From Methanolobus tindarius DSM 2278 (GTDB taxonomy: Archaea; Halobacteriota; Methanosarcinia; Methanosarcinales; Methanosarcinaceae): a stretch of DNA of 64,000 nt. Position 1 is the stretch's first letter; the number at the start of each line of letters is the position of its first letter. Location: positions 372,001-436,000 of the forward strand of contig NZ_AZAJ01000001.1 in NCBI RefSeq assembly GCF_000504205.1, in the 5' to 3' direction. Below, piece by piece: positions 54,729 to 63,043 of the stretch. Below the pieces are notes generated by a model. It worked only from the letters and a program-made list of their open reading frames with translations, was not told the DNA's origin and did not search any database. The position numbers and the translations under genes were made by a program.

Positions 54729-55484
54729 TTAGACGTTACTAATGCCCTCTGCATCGGTATCCTTTTCCACTATGGAAAGGTATTGTTCTTTGAACTTTTC
54801 CAAGCTTTTAATTTCAGTTTTTAGTTTATCGAAGCAAATATCTCCCCTATCCATTATGAGCATGCGGTCGCATAGTTCAAAAGCACGCTCGATGTTGTGG
54901 GTTATCATAATCCTTGTAACATCAGAATCTCCGGTACCCATGAGCACACGCTCAAAATTAGCAGCAGCATGCTGGTCGAGTCCAGTATATGGCTCATCCA
55001 TGAGTAAAATTTCAGGCTGGTGCAAAAGTGCCCTTGCAATTGAAAGCCTCTGTTTCATTCCTCTTGAAAATGAACCGGCACGCTCATCTGAACGCTGAAG
55101 GAGATTTACACTTTTCAGAATGGAATCAACTCTTGCATCGATGTTATTATTCTCAATTCCGTACATCCGGGCAAAAAAAACAAGGTTCTCCCTTGCTGTC
55201 AGTTCATCATAAAGATAAGTCTCATGAGATATGGCACCTATCATTCCCCTTATCTTTTCAGGATGCTTTTTGGCATCAATTCCATTAACAAGAATACTTC
55301 CCCTGGAAGGATTGATGATAGTGGACATTATCTTCAGAAGAGTGGTCTTTCCGGCTCCGTTGGGACCGAATATTGTAACAAACTCACCTTTTTTGATCTC
55401 AAGGTTGATATTGCTCAATGCTTTCCTTCGCCCGAAGCTCTTTGAAAGACCGTTAATTGAGATGATACTGTCCATTGGAGCCAT
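54729..55484 (-). CDS. ccmA: Haem exporter ATPase CcmA
   Basis: 251 residues. Walker A GPNGAGKTTLLKI, CcmA-type signature SFSRGMKQRLSIARALLHQP, Walker B ILLMDEPYTGLD, H-loop ITHNIE. ATP hydrolysis drives CcmB/CcmC. The ATG at 55484 has no ribosome binding site but a TATA box about 24 bases upstream, so the message is probably leaderless. Confidence 0.92.
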   Translation of the reverse strand: MAPMDSIISINGLSKSFGRRKALSNINLEIKKGEFVTIFGPNGAGKTTLLKIMSTIINPSRGSILVNGIDAKKHPEKIRGMIGAISHETYLYDELTARENLVFFARMYGIENNNIDARVDSILKSVNLLQRSDERAGSFSRGMKQRLSIARALLHQPEILLMDEPYTGLDQHAAANFERVLMGTGDSDVTRIMITHNIERAFELCDRMLIMDRGDICFDKLKTEIKSLEKFKEQYLSIVEKDTDAEGISNV

Positions 55485-55507
55485 TTGAGCTATATTTACA
55501 GCTTCAG

Positions 55508-55517
55508 GTTATATAAA
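55508..55517 (-). promoter_or_regulatory. TATA box of ccmA
   Basis: TTTATATAA on the minus strand about 24 bases before the ccmA ATG, giving a leaderless ccmAB message that is separate from the molybdopterin gene behind it. Confidence 0.55.
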
Positions 55518-55537
55518 TTAACGTTCCGGCCTGCAAA

Positions 55538-56215
55538 TTATCTTTCAAATGCAGGTCCACCAACATCTGCGTTGTTGTTGTAGCCGGCAGTTTCCCAGTA
55601 TCCTTTGTAAGGCTCATCGGTAACCTCTATTGAAGTAATCCATTTTGCCCATTTGTAGCCGTATTTACTCTCAGCTACAAGCTGTAGTGGAAATCCCCTG
55701 TCTGCGGGCAGAGTGATATCATTAAGCTCATAGGCAAGCATTATGTCATTTTCAACAATGTAGTCATAATCAAGGCTCGTGGAATAGCCATCAGCTGAGT
55801 AGAATATGACCGTAGTTGCACTGTTGTTTACACCGGTCTCATTAAACAATGTGTCCATGGTTAAACCGGTCCATTTTGCATCAAATCCCCAGCCTTCGAC
55901 ACAGTCCATGCGCACAAATCTTGAAACCGAAGGATATGCAAGCAACTGTTCATAGGTAAAACTCATGGGCTTATCTACCATTCTTCCATAAATCCTGAGT
56001 TCGTATGTGTCCTTATCTATGTACTGGGTTCCTTTAATCCCATTATTTCGTTGTTCTGAAATGGGAGTCAGTTCCTTTCCGTCAAAAACAGTAGCTTCAT
56101 CTGATGTATTGGTTTCTTGCTGCTTCTGCTGTGAATCTTCAGTACATCCACTAACTGAAAGAACCAGAATCAATATACAACTGACTAAAAGTTTAAATTG
56201 TCTGAGTTGAACCAT
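55538..56215 (-). CDS. Molybdopterin-binding oxidoreductase, sulfite-oxidase/MsrP-like lipoprotein
   Basis: 225 residues, ATG at 56215 after GGGGGT. A lipoprotein signal (VSCILILVLSVSGC, cysteine near 24) puts it outside the membrane. Core motifs of the sulfite oxidase fold: LRIYGRMVDKPMSFTYEQLL, FVRMDCVEGWGFDAKWTGL (the Cys would ligate molybdenum), and the C-terminal GYKWAKWITSIEV. It lacks haem and dimerisation domains, like YedY/MsrP. Possible roles are reduction of sulfoxides or another small substrate. It follows the small HTH gene by 15 bases and is probably in one operon with it. Confidence 0.87.
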   Translation of the reverse strand: MVQLRQFKLLVSCILILVLSVSGCTEDSQQKQQETNTSDEATVFDGKELTPISEQRNNGIKGTQYIDKDTYELRIYGRMVDKPMSFTYEQLLAYPSVSRFVRMDCVEGWGFDAKWTGLTMDTLFNETGVNNSATTVIFYSADGYSTSLDYDYIVENDIMLAYELNDITLPADRGFPLQLVAESKYGYKWAKWITSIEVTDEPYKGYWETAGYNNNADVGGPAFER

Positions 56216-56230
56216 GATTTACCCCCTGGC

Positions 56231-56524
56231 TCAGATACATTCGAGAAGTTCTATTCCTTTGTCACTCAAGGAATATTTGTCCTCTATAAGATTCAGGAAT
56301 TCCCCATTAATAAGAAACTCTGTGTGATACTTGAACACCTTTTCATCAAGCTCCGTACTTTCCAGTATCTCACCCCTTGTAGCTCCGAACACACCAATTG
56401 CCCTGATAAGTTGACGCCTTATGGGATGTGAAGCTGCCTTGTGAGCAAGTTCATGTTCGGCTTTGACCCTTTCTCTTTCTGAAGGCTTTGTATCAAGAAG
56501 ACTATCGAGATCGTCATCCAGCAT
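56231..56524 (-). CDS. Small ArsR-like winged-helix regulator
   Basis: 97 residues, ATG at 56524 with GGAGGAG upstream. The HTH region is SHPIRRQLIRAIGVFGATRGEI then ESTELDEKVFKYHTEFLINGEFLNLIEDKYSLSDKG. No metal-binding Cys cluster. First gene of the operon with the molybdopterin enzyme, so probably its regulator (inference). Confidence 0.75.
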   Translation of the reverse strand: MLDDDLDSLLDTKPSERERVKAEHELAHKAASHPIRRQLIRAIGVFGATRGEILESTELDEKVFKYHTEFLINGEFLNLIEDKYSLSDKGIELLECI

Positions 56525-56717
56525 TTCCTACTCCTCCTATTTTCATTATGAAATTATAATGTAAAAAGTGTTGTGCAGGAAATACGTATACTCTTTGGTA
56601 AAAATCATAAAAGAAAATAAAAAACTTAGAAACTAAGACCCGGAATAGTTAAGAGAAAGAATAATTAAGAGAAAAGAACTCAGATGCTTGCTTTCGCACT
56701 TCATTTATATTTAGGAG

Positions 56718-56808
56718 AATATAAATGCTGGCGGTTGAAAGCAAACAATTTAGTTAATGCAAGAGGGTGCATTTATCTGAGGGGATCGTTGGTGCCAGCA
56801 TTTATATT
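56718..56808. other. 91-base element with 15-bp inverted ends
   Basis: AATATAAATGCTGGC (56718-56732) and its exact reverse complement GCCAGCATTTATATT (56794-56808) frame 61 bases. Inside is a further stem AATGCA/TGCATT with a six-base loop, and short possible stems AAC/GTT and ATC/GAT. The right arm overlaps the stop of the 175-residue ORF. It could be a structured RNA, a strong terminator, an operator array or a small miniature-transposon-like element; no obvious target-site duplication is seen. Confidence 0.5.
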
Positions 56809-57280
56809 AATGTGATATAGCCACTGCTTTTTCTGTTGTGCAGACATGTTTTATCTCCATTTCAGATGTTTTTTGTGACTTTTTTGCGACGATTCCCGGG
56901 TCAGCAGGCAGAAATGTAAGACTTCCATTTTTGTATCTCATGGGAGATCCGATTGCCTTGTAATATTCGTTCTTAAGGCTCTGTATTGCCGCTACCACGG
57001 TTTCGTTATCATACTTCGAATTGCCAAGGTTTGCAAATGCTACGCCAAGCAGCAGATTATTTGCATGCAAAGCAAGGTGCAATTGCCATGTGTCCTTGTC
57101 AACGAACTCATGAATTTTAATATCCATAACCAAATTGCTCTCATTTTCCCTCAATGTCACAATCTCCTTGTAATTGACTGCAATCACTACATTATATGAA
57201 CTCATATAAAAGTAGTTTGTTATTATATTTAGAATGATGTACATGAATAAAATTAGCATGTACTTAATACTGAACATCAT
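56807..57280 (-). CDS. Hypothetical protein with possible N-terminal membrane segment
   Basis: No family recognised. About 158 residues from ATG 57280, which is near a GAGTGA formed by the upstream gene's stop; ATG 57205 (no ribosome binding site) would omit the hydrophobic segment MLILFMYIILNIITNYF. The C-terminal part (KEIVTLRENESNLVMDIKI, LGNSKYDNETVVAAIQSLKN) looks soluble and alpha/beta. The stop region overlaps the inverted repeat at 56718-56808. It starts within ten bases of the preceding DUF457 gene, so it may be coupled to it. Confidence 0.5.
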   Translation of the reverse strand: MMFSIKYMLILFMYIILNIITNYFYMSSYNVVIAVNYKEIVTLRENESNLVMDIKIHEFVDKDTWQLHLALHANNLLLGVAFANLGNSKYDNETVVAAIQSLKNEYYKAIGSPMRYKNGSLTFLPADPGIVAKKSQKTSEMEIKHVCTTEKAVAISH

Positions 57281-57290
57281 GTTCACAGAA

Positions 57291-58400
57291 TCACTCAAAC
57301 ATGCCCACTGGCAGTGGTTTGTTATACTGAACATTCCTTTTCAGATAAACATCATAATTTTCGCTATCAGTATAGAATACAAAAATATATTCAGTCTTAA
57401 AATAAGCCCAGTACTGAGCAAAAGGATTACGTGCATCACTTAGAACTACAGTGACATTGGAATCATAAGTGGAAACATTATACACCGGGTAGTCTACATC
57501 TCCCGGAAGACTTGAATTATACAGTAACTGCGCTCTTGTTATGTACGTAGCAGAGGAATCCTGATCACAATAACACTTGTCCACAAATCTTTCTTTATCC
57601 ACACCAGACCAGTAATTTGAAATGAGTATTTTATATGTGGTCTCATTGAACTCATAAGCTGAAAGAAAGATTCCAGGAGAAATAGGATAAGAATCCTGAT
57701 AGCTGATTTCGTGACCTTCTGTCTTTTCAAGATCTGAAACCAAAACTGCTTTTGCAAGCGGATTGAAAACGCACCATATGACAAATATTGTCAGTAATTT
57801 CCTGTAAAGCGACCTGTGTTCACCTTTTGAACTACCATTAAACCAGCCACCATTTACCTGAAGAAGCGAGCGTATATGAGAATTTACTTTTGAAGATGAA
57901 TTATTTCTATTACCAAAAACACCATTGTTTTTGTTTGCACGGACACGACCCAGCATAATATAGAACAGCGGTATAAATGATATGACCGTGATCAGGGGAT
58001 CGAAGAAATCAATTGCACCTATTGTTGACGTTTCTTTTATGAAAGGAAAAAGTGGCCTCATTTTCCAGCTTGTAACATAATCCAGATATATATGGCTCAG
58101 TATGGCAGCACCTGAAGCGATAATAAGCATCCGGTCTTTTTCCCGATACCATATATAAATTGTTACAAACAAGGCAAAAATAAGGGAATGCATGAACTCC
58201 CTGTGACCCATCATATAGTAGAGAACGTTATACACCTGGTGATTAAGGTGTCCGTCTATTGCAAGGAATAATACATTCAATATGAAATCCAGATCAGGCA
58301 GTATTGACATGAAAGCAACTATTTTTATCTGCCTTTTATTTAGTCCTGCAACTGATGCTATCAGTAACCCGATTCCCAGATGTGACAGTGTATTTACCAT
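57291..58400 (-). CDS. YdjM-like membrane metal-dependent hydrolase (DUF457)
   Basis: The ATG at 58400 with GGTGA ten bases upstream is preferred to the TTG at 58418; about 369 residues. His/Asp motifs typical of the family: NTLSHLGIGLLIASV, ILPDLDFILNVLF, GHREFMHSLIFALF, ILSHIYLDYVTSW, together with four or five membrane helices. The C-terminal 180 residues are an extracytoplasmic extension of unknown fold (GHEISYQDSYPISPGIF). YdjM-type proteins are membrane hydrolases of unclear substrate. Confidence 0.85.
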   Translation of the reverse strand: MVNTLSHLGIGLLIASVAGLNKRQIKIVAFMSILPDLDFILNVLFLAIDGHLNHQVYNVLYYMMGHREFMHSLIFALFVTIYIWYREKDRMLIIASGAAILSHIYLDYVTSWKMRPLFPFIKETSTIGAIDFFDPLITVISFIPLFYIMLGRVRANKNNGVFGNRNNSSSKVNSHIRSLLQVNGGWFNGSSKGEHRSLYRKLLTIFVIWCVFNPLAKAVLVSDLEKTEGHEISYQDSYPISPGIFLSAYEFNETTYKILISNYWSGVDKERFVDKCYCDQDSSATYITRAQLLYNSSLPGDVDYPVYNVSTYDSNVTVVLSDARNPFAQYWAYFKTEYIFVFYTDSENYDVYLKRNVQYNKPLPVGMFE

Positions 58401-58535
58401 CCTGTCATCTTCACCCAATATAAAATATGTTACTATTTCTTTTTATATTTTTGGAGGATGCTGGATAATTAAATGTCCAAATGCCAGATTTAACCAATAT
58501 AAGATCTGACAAACTAGTATTTGCCTAATATTTAC

Positions 58536-58964
58536 CTAAAACTTGCCTAAGGTTTTAGCCATAAGTCTGTGAAACCCATGAATACTTGCTCCGCTTCCAA
58601 GATACATCATAGGACATCTTCCGGTGATTATCCTGAGATTTGGATCATATTCCAGGTGATTAACATCACAGGTATCAGTCTTCCAGTGAACCCAGAAATC
58701 AATAATTCCCTTTTCAGCCAGCTTCTCAATAACTCTTGCAGGTTCTCGTTTTGTAATGCCTATAACCACACTCCTGACACCATCAGGAACCTCTGGTATA
58801 TTCTGGATTGAACCTTCAACTGGCTTATCAGAGTAATCAAGCACTGTAACTGCTCTCCCTCTTTTTTTAAGTTCATCAATTGTCCATTTAATGGCAGGTT
58901 TTGTACCATCTGTAATAATCAGGAAATTATCCCTTTCCCAGAACTCTTCCTGCTTTGTAAGCAT
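58536..58964 (-). CDS. CoA-binding-domain (YccU-like) protein
   Basis: 142 residues from ATG 58964, chosen because GAGGAAGT lies five bases upstream (the frame runs back to 59036). A Rossmann-like CoA_binding_2 fold: FLIITDGTKPAIKWTIDELKKRG, IPEVPDGVRSVVIGITKREP, and the ending ITGRCPMMYLGSGASIHGFHR. Binds a nucleotide or CoA; function unknown. The ending GSGASIHGFHRLMAKTLGKF is less usual for the family. Confidence 0.75.
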   Translation of the reverse strand: MLTKQEEFWERDNFLIITDGTKPAIKWTIDELKKRGRAVTVLDYSDKPVEGSIQNIPEVPDGVRSVVIGITKREPARVIEKLAEKGIIDFWVHWKTDTCDVNHLEYDPNLRIITGRCPMMYLGSGASIHGFHRLMAKTLGKF

Positions 58965-59122
58965 GCTATACTTCCTCTTTTTACTTCCTTGAAAGAAGTT
59001 AGATGTCATGATATAAGAGTTCTTGCGAAAAAGCACTAAGGAGATGCTTCAGAATGATAAAAAGGAATAAAGAGCAAAAAATTGAAAAATATATGGCGAA
59101 GTTATTATTCGCCAATTAATGT

Positions 59123-59779
59123 TTACTCTCTTTTGAATACGAAAGCAAGTCCAATAATTGCAGCTATTGGCAGAGCAATTGTTGGGAATTCTGGTATTTC
59201 CTCTGTGTTTGGAACATCTGCTGTGACCTTGATGTCAAGGAAACTTGCTGTTCCGCGGTCTCTTCCCTTAATTGCGATAAGGTTTGTACCCTCCAACAGT
59301 ATGCTGTCATCTACTTCAAACACAAAACTGCCCAAACTTGGACATCCTTCATGTGTCTGCATACCATTTGATACATCCACACCGTTGACAAAAATCTGAA
59401 CATCGTTGTCAATGGCAACAGAAATCTTCATATTACTTGTGCCTGCAGGAAGATTGAGTTCCTTTCTTACAGCAATATATGTGTTAACTGGCCATTCCGT
59501 CTTTACATACTGTTCATCTGTGAGAACACAACCAGAATAGATTGAACCAAAACCTGCAATTCCTGAAGCAAATTCGGAATCATCAAAATTAAAGGTTGTA
59601 AAGTCATCTGATTCATCTTTGTCAATGATCTTGTATTTGTAACCAGAATCACCATAAGGGATGACAACTGTGTCTTCAGTAGCCATTGCTGTCATCGACA
59701 GTGTTGCTGTGAGAAGAAAAATACTTGCGAGTGAGAGAGCGAAGACTCTCTTTACATTGAAATTCGTTTTTGTTTTCAT
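59123..59779 (-). CDS. PEF-CTERM surface protein
   Basis: 218 residues from ATG 59779 (GGTGGT upstream), not the earlier 59815. Signal peptide (about 1-33), a beta-sandwich body with a carbohydrate-binding-like pattern (FVNGVDVSNGMQTHEGC, NLIAIKGRDRGTASFLDIKV), and a C-terminal PEF-CTERM tail: IPEFPTIALPIAAIIGLAFV then KRE. PEF-CTERM tails are cut by an archaeosortase of the Methanosarcina type. The product should be a cell-surface anchored protein. Confidence 0.88.
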   Translation of the reverse strand: MKTKTNFNVKRVFALSLASIFLLTATLSMTAMATEDTVVIPYGDSGYKYKIIDKDESDDFTTFNFDDSEFASGIAGFGSIYSGCVLTDEQYVKTEWPVNTYIAVRKELNLPAGTSNMKISVAIDNDVQIFVNGVDVSNGMQTHEGCPSLGSFVFEVDDSILLEGTNLIAIKGRDRGTASFLDIKVTADVPNTEEIPEFPTIALPIAAIIGLAFVFKRE

Positions 59780-60103
59780 GCGTACCACCATTCGGACCAG
59801 ACACCGAAAGAACATGACAGAACTCCATATTGCTTTATGTGCAGATATGCAATATGTCAGAAATTTCTTTCAGCATTGAACCGATCTTGTTGGCTTTAAA
59901 ATGCGTGAGAAGTATATAACAGTTGTGATATTGTGCACCATATAAAATTACTACAAGAGATATAATAAGAGAAGTTTATCCCAGCACGATTTTATAAATC
60001 ATACCAATGAGATATATTTAGTATGCAATAGCAGATTTCAACTAAAAATGAATTCAAAATAAAAAGATTGCTTTTTGTGCGAAAGCAGAAAATGGAAGAA
60101 AAA
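59780..60103. other. Leader and promoter region of the PEF-CTERM gene
   Basis: 324 bases. Holds CATATTGC (59826-59833) and GCAATATG (59849-59856), perfect 8-bp arms, and a TATA-like TTATATAC on the minus strand at about 59912-59919. The leader would be over 100 bases long. The left part also serves as the downstream flank of the ArsR-type regulator at 60104-60397. Confidence 0.45.
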
Positions 60104-60397
60104 TTAACTGAATATTTCATCCAGGTCTTTAAGGCAAATATCAACATCGAACTCTTTCAGTTTGTAGAATTTCTTGGCACGGTTATCATTATCCTCAAGT
60201 CTCAGGTCACTTTCAACAAAACCGGCTTTTTCCAGCCTTTTCAGGTGAAGCTGGATGACCTGACGTGACAGATCAAGATCCTTTGCCAGATCATATATGT
60301 ATCTCTCCCTTTCTGAGAGCAGATACAGGAGTTTTAACCTGACCGGATGAGAAATAGCTTCTCCGATAGTTATTATTTGCTGAAGTGTTTTTGTCAT
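60104..60397 (-). CDS. ArsR-family regulator
   Basis: 97 residues, ATG at 60397. HTH: SHPVRLKLLYLLSERERYIYDLAKDL, then SRQVIQLHLKRLEKAGFV and wing FYKLKEFDVDICL. No metal-site cysteines. Next in the same direction come a small membrane protein and a PepSY-like protein, which it may control. Confidence 0.85.
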   Translation of the reverse strand: MTKTLQQIITIGEAISHPVRLKLLYLLSERERYIYDLAKDLDLSRQVIQLHLKRLEKAGFVESDLRLEDNDNRAKKFYKLKEFDVDICLKDLDEIFS

Positions 60398-60453
60398 CTG
60401 AGAACCTGCCGTACTTAGTTCTGTAATCTTAAATAAGAGAACGGATAATTGAT

Positions 60454-60675
60454 CTAAATATCATCAAGTTTATCCTTTATATCCTGAACCATTTTTTTGA
60501 CGTCCTCTACATCCTTTTCAACCCTGGCAAGACGTTCATTGTTTTCTGAGCCGCCTGAACCGGACTTATTCAGAAGTGTAACTGTCACCCAGACAACTAA
60601 AAAGATAATTAATATGTTCAAAAGCAGACCCCATATTCCAAAACCATACATGCCAGTGCCCATCATATCATACAT
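60454..60675 (-). CDS. Small membrane protein with coiled coil
   Basis: 73 residues from ATG 60675, where GGTGA lies nine bases upstream (a GTG at 60687 overlaps it). One membrane helix (GFGIWGLLLNILIIFLVVWV) followed by a hydrophilic coiled-coil tail (RLARVEKDVEDVKKMVQDI). Function unknown. It sits just upstream of the ArsR regulator and has the same direction. Confidence 0.72.
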   Translation of the reverse strand: MYDMMGTGMYGFGIWGLLLNILIIFLVVWVTVTLLNKSGSGGSENNERLARVEKDVEDVKKMVQDIKDKLDDI

Positions 60676-60792
60676 AATTAGTTTCACCCTTAAAAATTTA
60701 AAAATTATATTTCTAATAAGGAATATATGGAAAGATGAGTATTACTACTTTTCTACCTTCCACACTTGTTTATTGAATCCTAAAGACACTTA

Positions 60793-61296
60793 TCAGTACC
60801 TATAGCCGCAGCCGCCGGAACCACCGTAGCTTCCACCACGCATGCCACGTCCACCCTGATAGTACTGGCCCTGATATGTGGCATCTGCATAGAAGTCTTC
60901 GATTACTTCGCCAGTGTAGGCATCTATACGACCCTGTTTTACAGTATCATCTTCTGTGTAAGTAAATACCCACCATCTTCCCATCTGATAGACATTTGAT
61001 TCTGATATATCCTGTCCGGTTACATCTTCTGCAATAGTAATAGCATCATCTATATTGTCTACTTCAATATCAGCTGCTGCTCCATCAGTTACATATGATC
61101 CATAAACCGGGCAGTCTGCATATCCATAACCGTTCATGTATCCATTTGCATATCCGACACATTGTCCAGCCCATCTGGACATCTGTGCGAAGAAAGTAGT
61201 GTCATCAGTATCATCTGTTGCTGCGCTTGCCATCCCAATCCCTGCAATTGCCATAATAAGCATTCCAGCAAGGAGGATTGTTGTAGTTTTTTTCAT
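60793..61296 (-). CDS. Secreted PepSY-like protein, Gly/Tyr-rich tail
   Basis: 167 residues, ATG at 61296 with AAGGTG upstream. Signal peptide (1-25), Tyr/Gly/Asn-rich stretch (40-65), a PepSY-like domain (about 75-140: DNIDDAITIAEDVTGQDI, VYQMGRWWVFTYTEDD, QGRIDAYTGEV), then a Gly/Tyr/Arg-rich tail. PepSY domains often inhibit or sense extracellular peptidases. Upstream is a 9-bp inverted repeat that may be an operator. Confidence 0.75.
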   Translation of the reverse strand: MKKTTTILLAGMLIMAIAGIGMASAATDDTDDTTFFAQMSRWAGQCVGYANGYMNGYGYADCPVYGSYVTDGAAADIEVDNIDDAITIAEDVTGQDISESNVYQMGRWWVFTYTEDDTVKQGRIDAYTGEVIEDFYADATYQGQYYQGGRGMRGGSYGGSGGCGYRY

Positions 61297-61306
61297 TTTT
61301 TACACC

Positions 61307-61361
61307 TTCCTGTATCGCAGGAATATATCATCCTGCATATGTAGCCTTAACACTACATATG
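61307..61361 (-). promoter_or_regulatory. Operator-like inverted repeats and promoter of the PepSY gene
   Basis: CATATGTAG (61336-61344), eight-base spacer, CTACATATG (61353-61361), perfect 9-bp arms. A TATA-like ATATATTC stretch on the minus strand lies between this and the gene at about 61322-61330. TTCCTG/CAGGAA arms (61307-61312, 61318-61323) form a second hairpin in the leader. The ArsR regulator at 60104 is a candidate binder. Confidence 0.5.
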
Positions 61362-61565
61362 TATGATATACCAGTATTTAAGGATTGTGTTTAACTGCGA
61401 ACATAAACAGCTTTTTAGCAGTTCTGAAAAGCTCTGGAAAAAACAGAGAAGAAATAAGAGTATACACATTAAATATTATCAAGAAATTAAGATATATGAT
61501 AAAATTTATTACGACCTATTGTCTATTAACTTGAAAATAATTTAACTTTTTCTAAAATAAAGAAA

Positions 61566-61898
61566 ATGAGCGTTTTAAGAATGGATGAAGAAGAAACCAT
61601 AGAAGCGTATGCAGTCACAGACTCAAACATTGTCAACAGACTTACTTCATTTTTAGGAATACCATTTATTATTGTATTCGGATGGCTGAATAACAAATAT
61701 GTAAGCGTTTTTTCAGTGGAACATAACGACCACAGGCTTGTTGTTCTATATTCAGGAATCTGCCCGGTTATAAAAAATGACAGACTTCGAATTACAGGCA
61801 AAATGAGTCATGGAGGGAAAATCGGAGTATATGGCATGATAATGACGGCCTATAATATCGAAAATCTGGACACCGGAGACATATACGAAAAAATATGA
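61566..61898 (+). CDS. Hypothetical protein, possible OB-like fold
   Basis: 110 residues, ATG at 61566, no ribosome binding site visible. A hydrophobic region (about 25-45) and beta-rich C-terminal part (HRLVVLYSGICPVIKNDRL, RITGKMSHGGKIGVYG) faintly resembles a small OB-type barrel. No family recognised; conserved start and in-frame codon use suggest it is real. Confidence 0.6.
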   Translation: MSVLRMDEEETIEAYAVTDSNIVNRLTSFLGIPFIIVFGWLNNKYVSVFSVEHNDHRLVVLYSGICPVIKNDRLRITGKMSHGGKIGVYGMIMTAYNIENLDTGDIYEKI

Positions 61899-61940
61899 AC
61901 CTTATAGGTAAATTAATGTAGAAAAATCCTGCTTTAAATT

Positions 61941-62921
61941 TCAGAACAACTTTACCTTCTTCCCAATTCCCAGCTCCAGAGCTTTTGTATATACCATATT
62001 AGCAGTCACAAGATCCTGTACTGCAAGCCCGGTGGAATCAAATATTGTAATATTATCGTCAGACAGGCGACCTTTTTTAACACCTGCGACAATTTCTCCA
62101 AGTTCTGCATGGATGTCTGATTCTGAGATTACTCCCTGCGACAGTGGCACATTCACCTCTCCGGAATGTGATGCCTGTACGATATCATCTACAATTATCC
62201 TTGCCTTTTTCATGATAGAGGACTCCAGTTCCTGTTTACCCACAGCATCAGCACCGATGGCATTAATATGTGTGCCTTCATGTATCCATTCAGCTTTTAC
62301 AACCGGCTCTCTTACAGGTGTTGTTGTAACAAGGACATCGCAGTCACATACATCCTTAATACTCTGCTTTCGCTTAAAGTCGCAGCTGACTACTTTTTTC
62401 ATATCCTTTTCAAAGGAATCACAATGACCAGTATTTCTGCATGTAATCTTAACTTCCTCGATATCCATTACTTCTGACAATGCAAGCAATTGAGTTCGTG
62501 CCTGACCTCCTGTGCCAACCATTCCAACCACATGGGAATCTTTACGTGCAAGATACTTTGCAGCAACTCCGCCTGCAGCACCTGTCCTCATGTCAGTTAC
62601 ATGCGTTCCATCCATTATAGCAAGAGGAGCACCGGTTTCTGTGGAATTGAGGACTATGACGGCCATCACAGTTGGAAGTCCTTTTTCACGGTTATCAGGG
62701 TGCACATTGACTATTTTTACACCTGCAATATCCTTTTCTTCCATAAACGATGGCATGGTACGCAGGTCTCCATTGTGATTTTCAAAATAGAGATAGGACT
62801 TTGGAGGCATCTGTACCTTTTTAAGTCCATGTTCCCTGAAACCATTTTCCACAGCAGACAGGGTAAGAGGCATATCTATTACATTTTTAACATCAGACTG
62901 ATCAAGCCACAGAACATCCAT
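61941..62921 (-). CDS. Alanine dehydrogenase / ornithine cyclodeaminase family protein
   Basis: 326 residues from ATG 62921, with AAGGAGTG upstream (the frame opens at 62945). Family motifs: LRTMPSFMEEKDIAGVKIVNVHP, MDGTHVTDMRTGAAGGVAAK (substrate-binding Arg/Thr), Rossmann VGMVGTGGQARTQLLAL, and VPLSQGVISESDIHAELGEI. Enzymes of this family (archaeal alanine dehydrogenase, ornithine cyclodeaminase, ketimine reductase) act on amino acids with NAD; alanine dehydrogenase is the most likely role in an archaeon. Confidence 0.87.
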   Translation of the reverse strand: MDVLWLDQSDVKNVIDMPLTLSAVENGFREHGLKKVQMPPKSYLYFENHNGDLRTMPSFMEEKDIAGVKIVNVHPDNREKGLPTVMAVIVLNSTETGAPLAIMDGTHVTDMRTGAAGGVAAKYLARKDSHVVGMVGTGGQARTQLLALSEVMDIEEVKITCRNTGHCDSFEKDMKKVVSCDFKRKQSIKDVCDCDVLVTTTPVREPVVKAEWIHEGTHINAIGADAVGKQELESSIMKKARIIVDDIVQASHSGEVNVPLSQGVISESDIHAELGEIVAGVKKGRLSDDNITIFDSTGLAVQDLVTANMVYTKALELGIGKKVKLF

Positions 62922-63043
62922 TTCTACAACACTCCTTCTATCCAAAATATATGAAATATGTTGGTACGATAGAATAAAATACTGTTCATCCTAATTTTAG
63001 TGAATATATATTATATATTATAAGAAATGTAATATAATACGTG

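Noticed and set aside
58536-58964. DUF2124 protein
   Set aside because: The visible pattern fits CoA_binding_2 (YccU-like) better than DUF2124.
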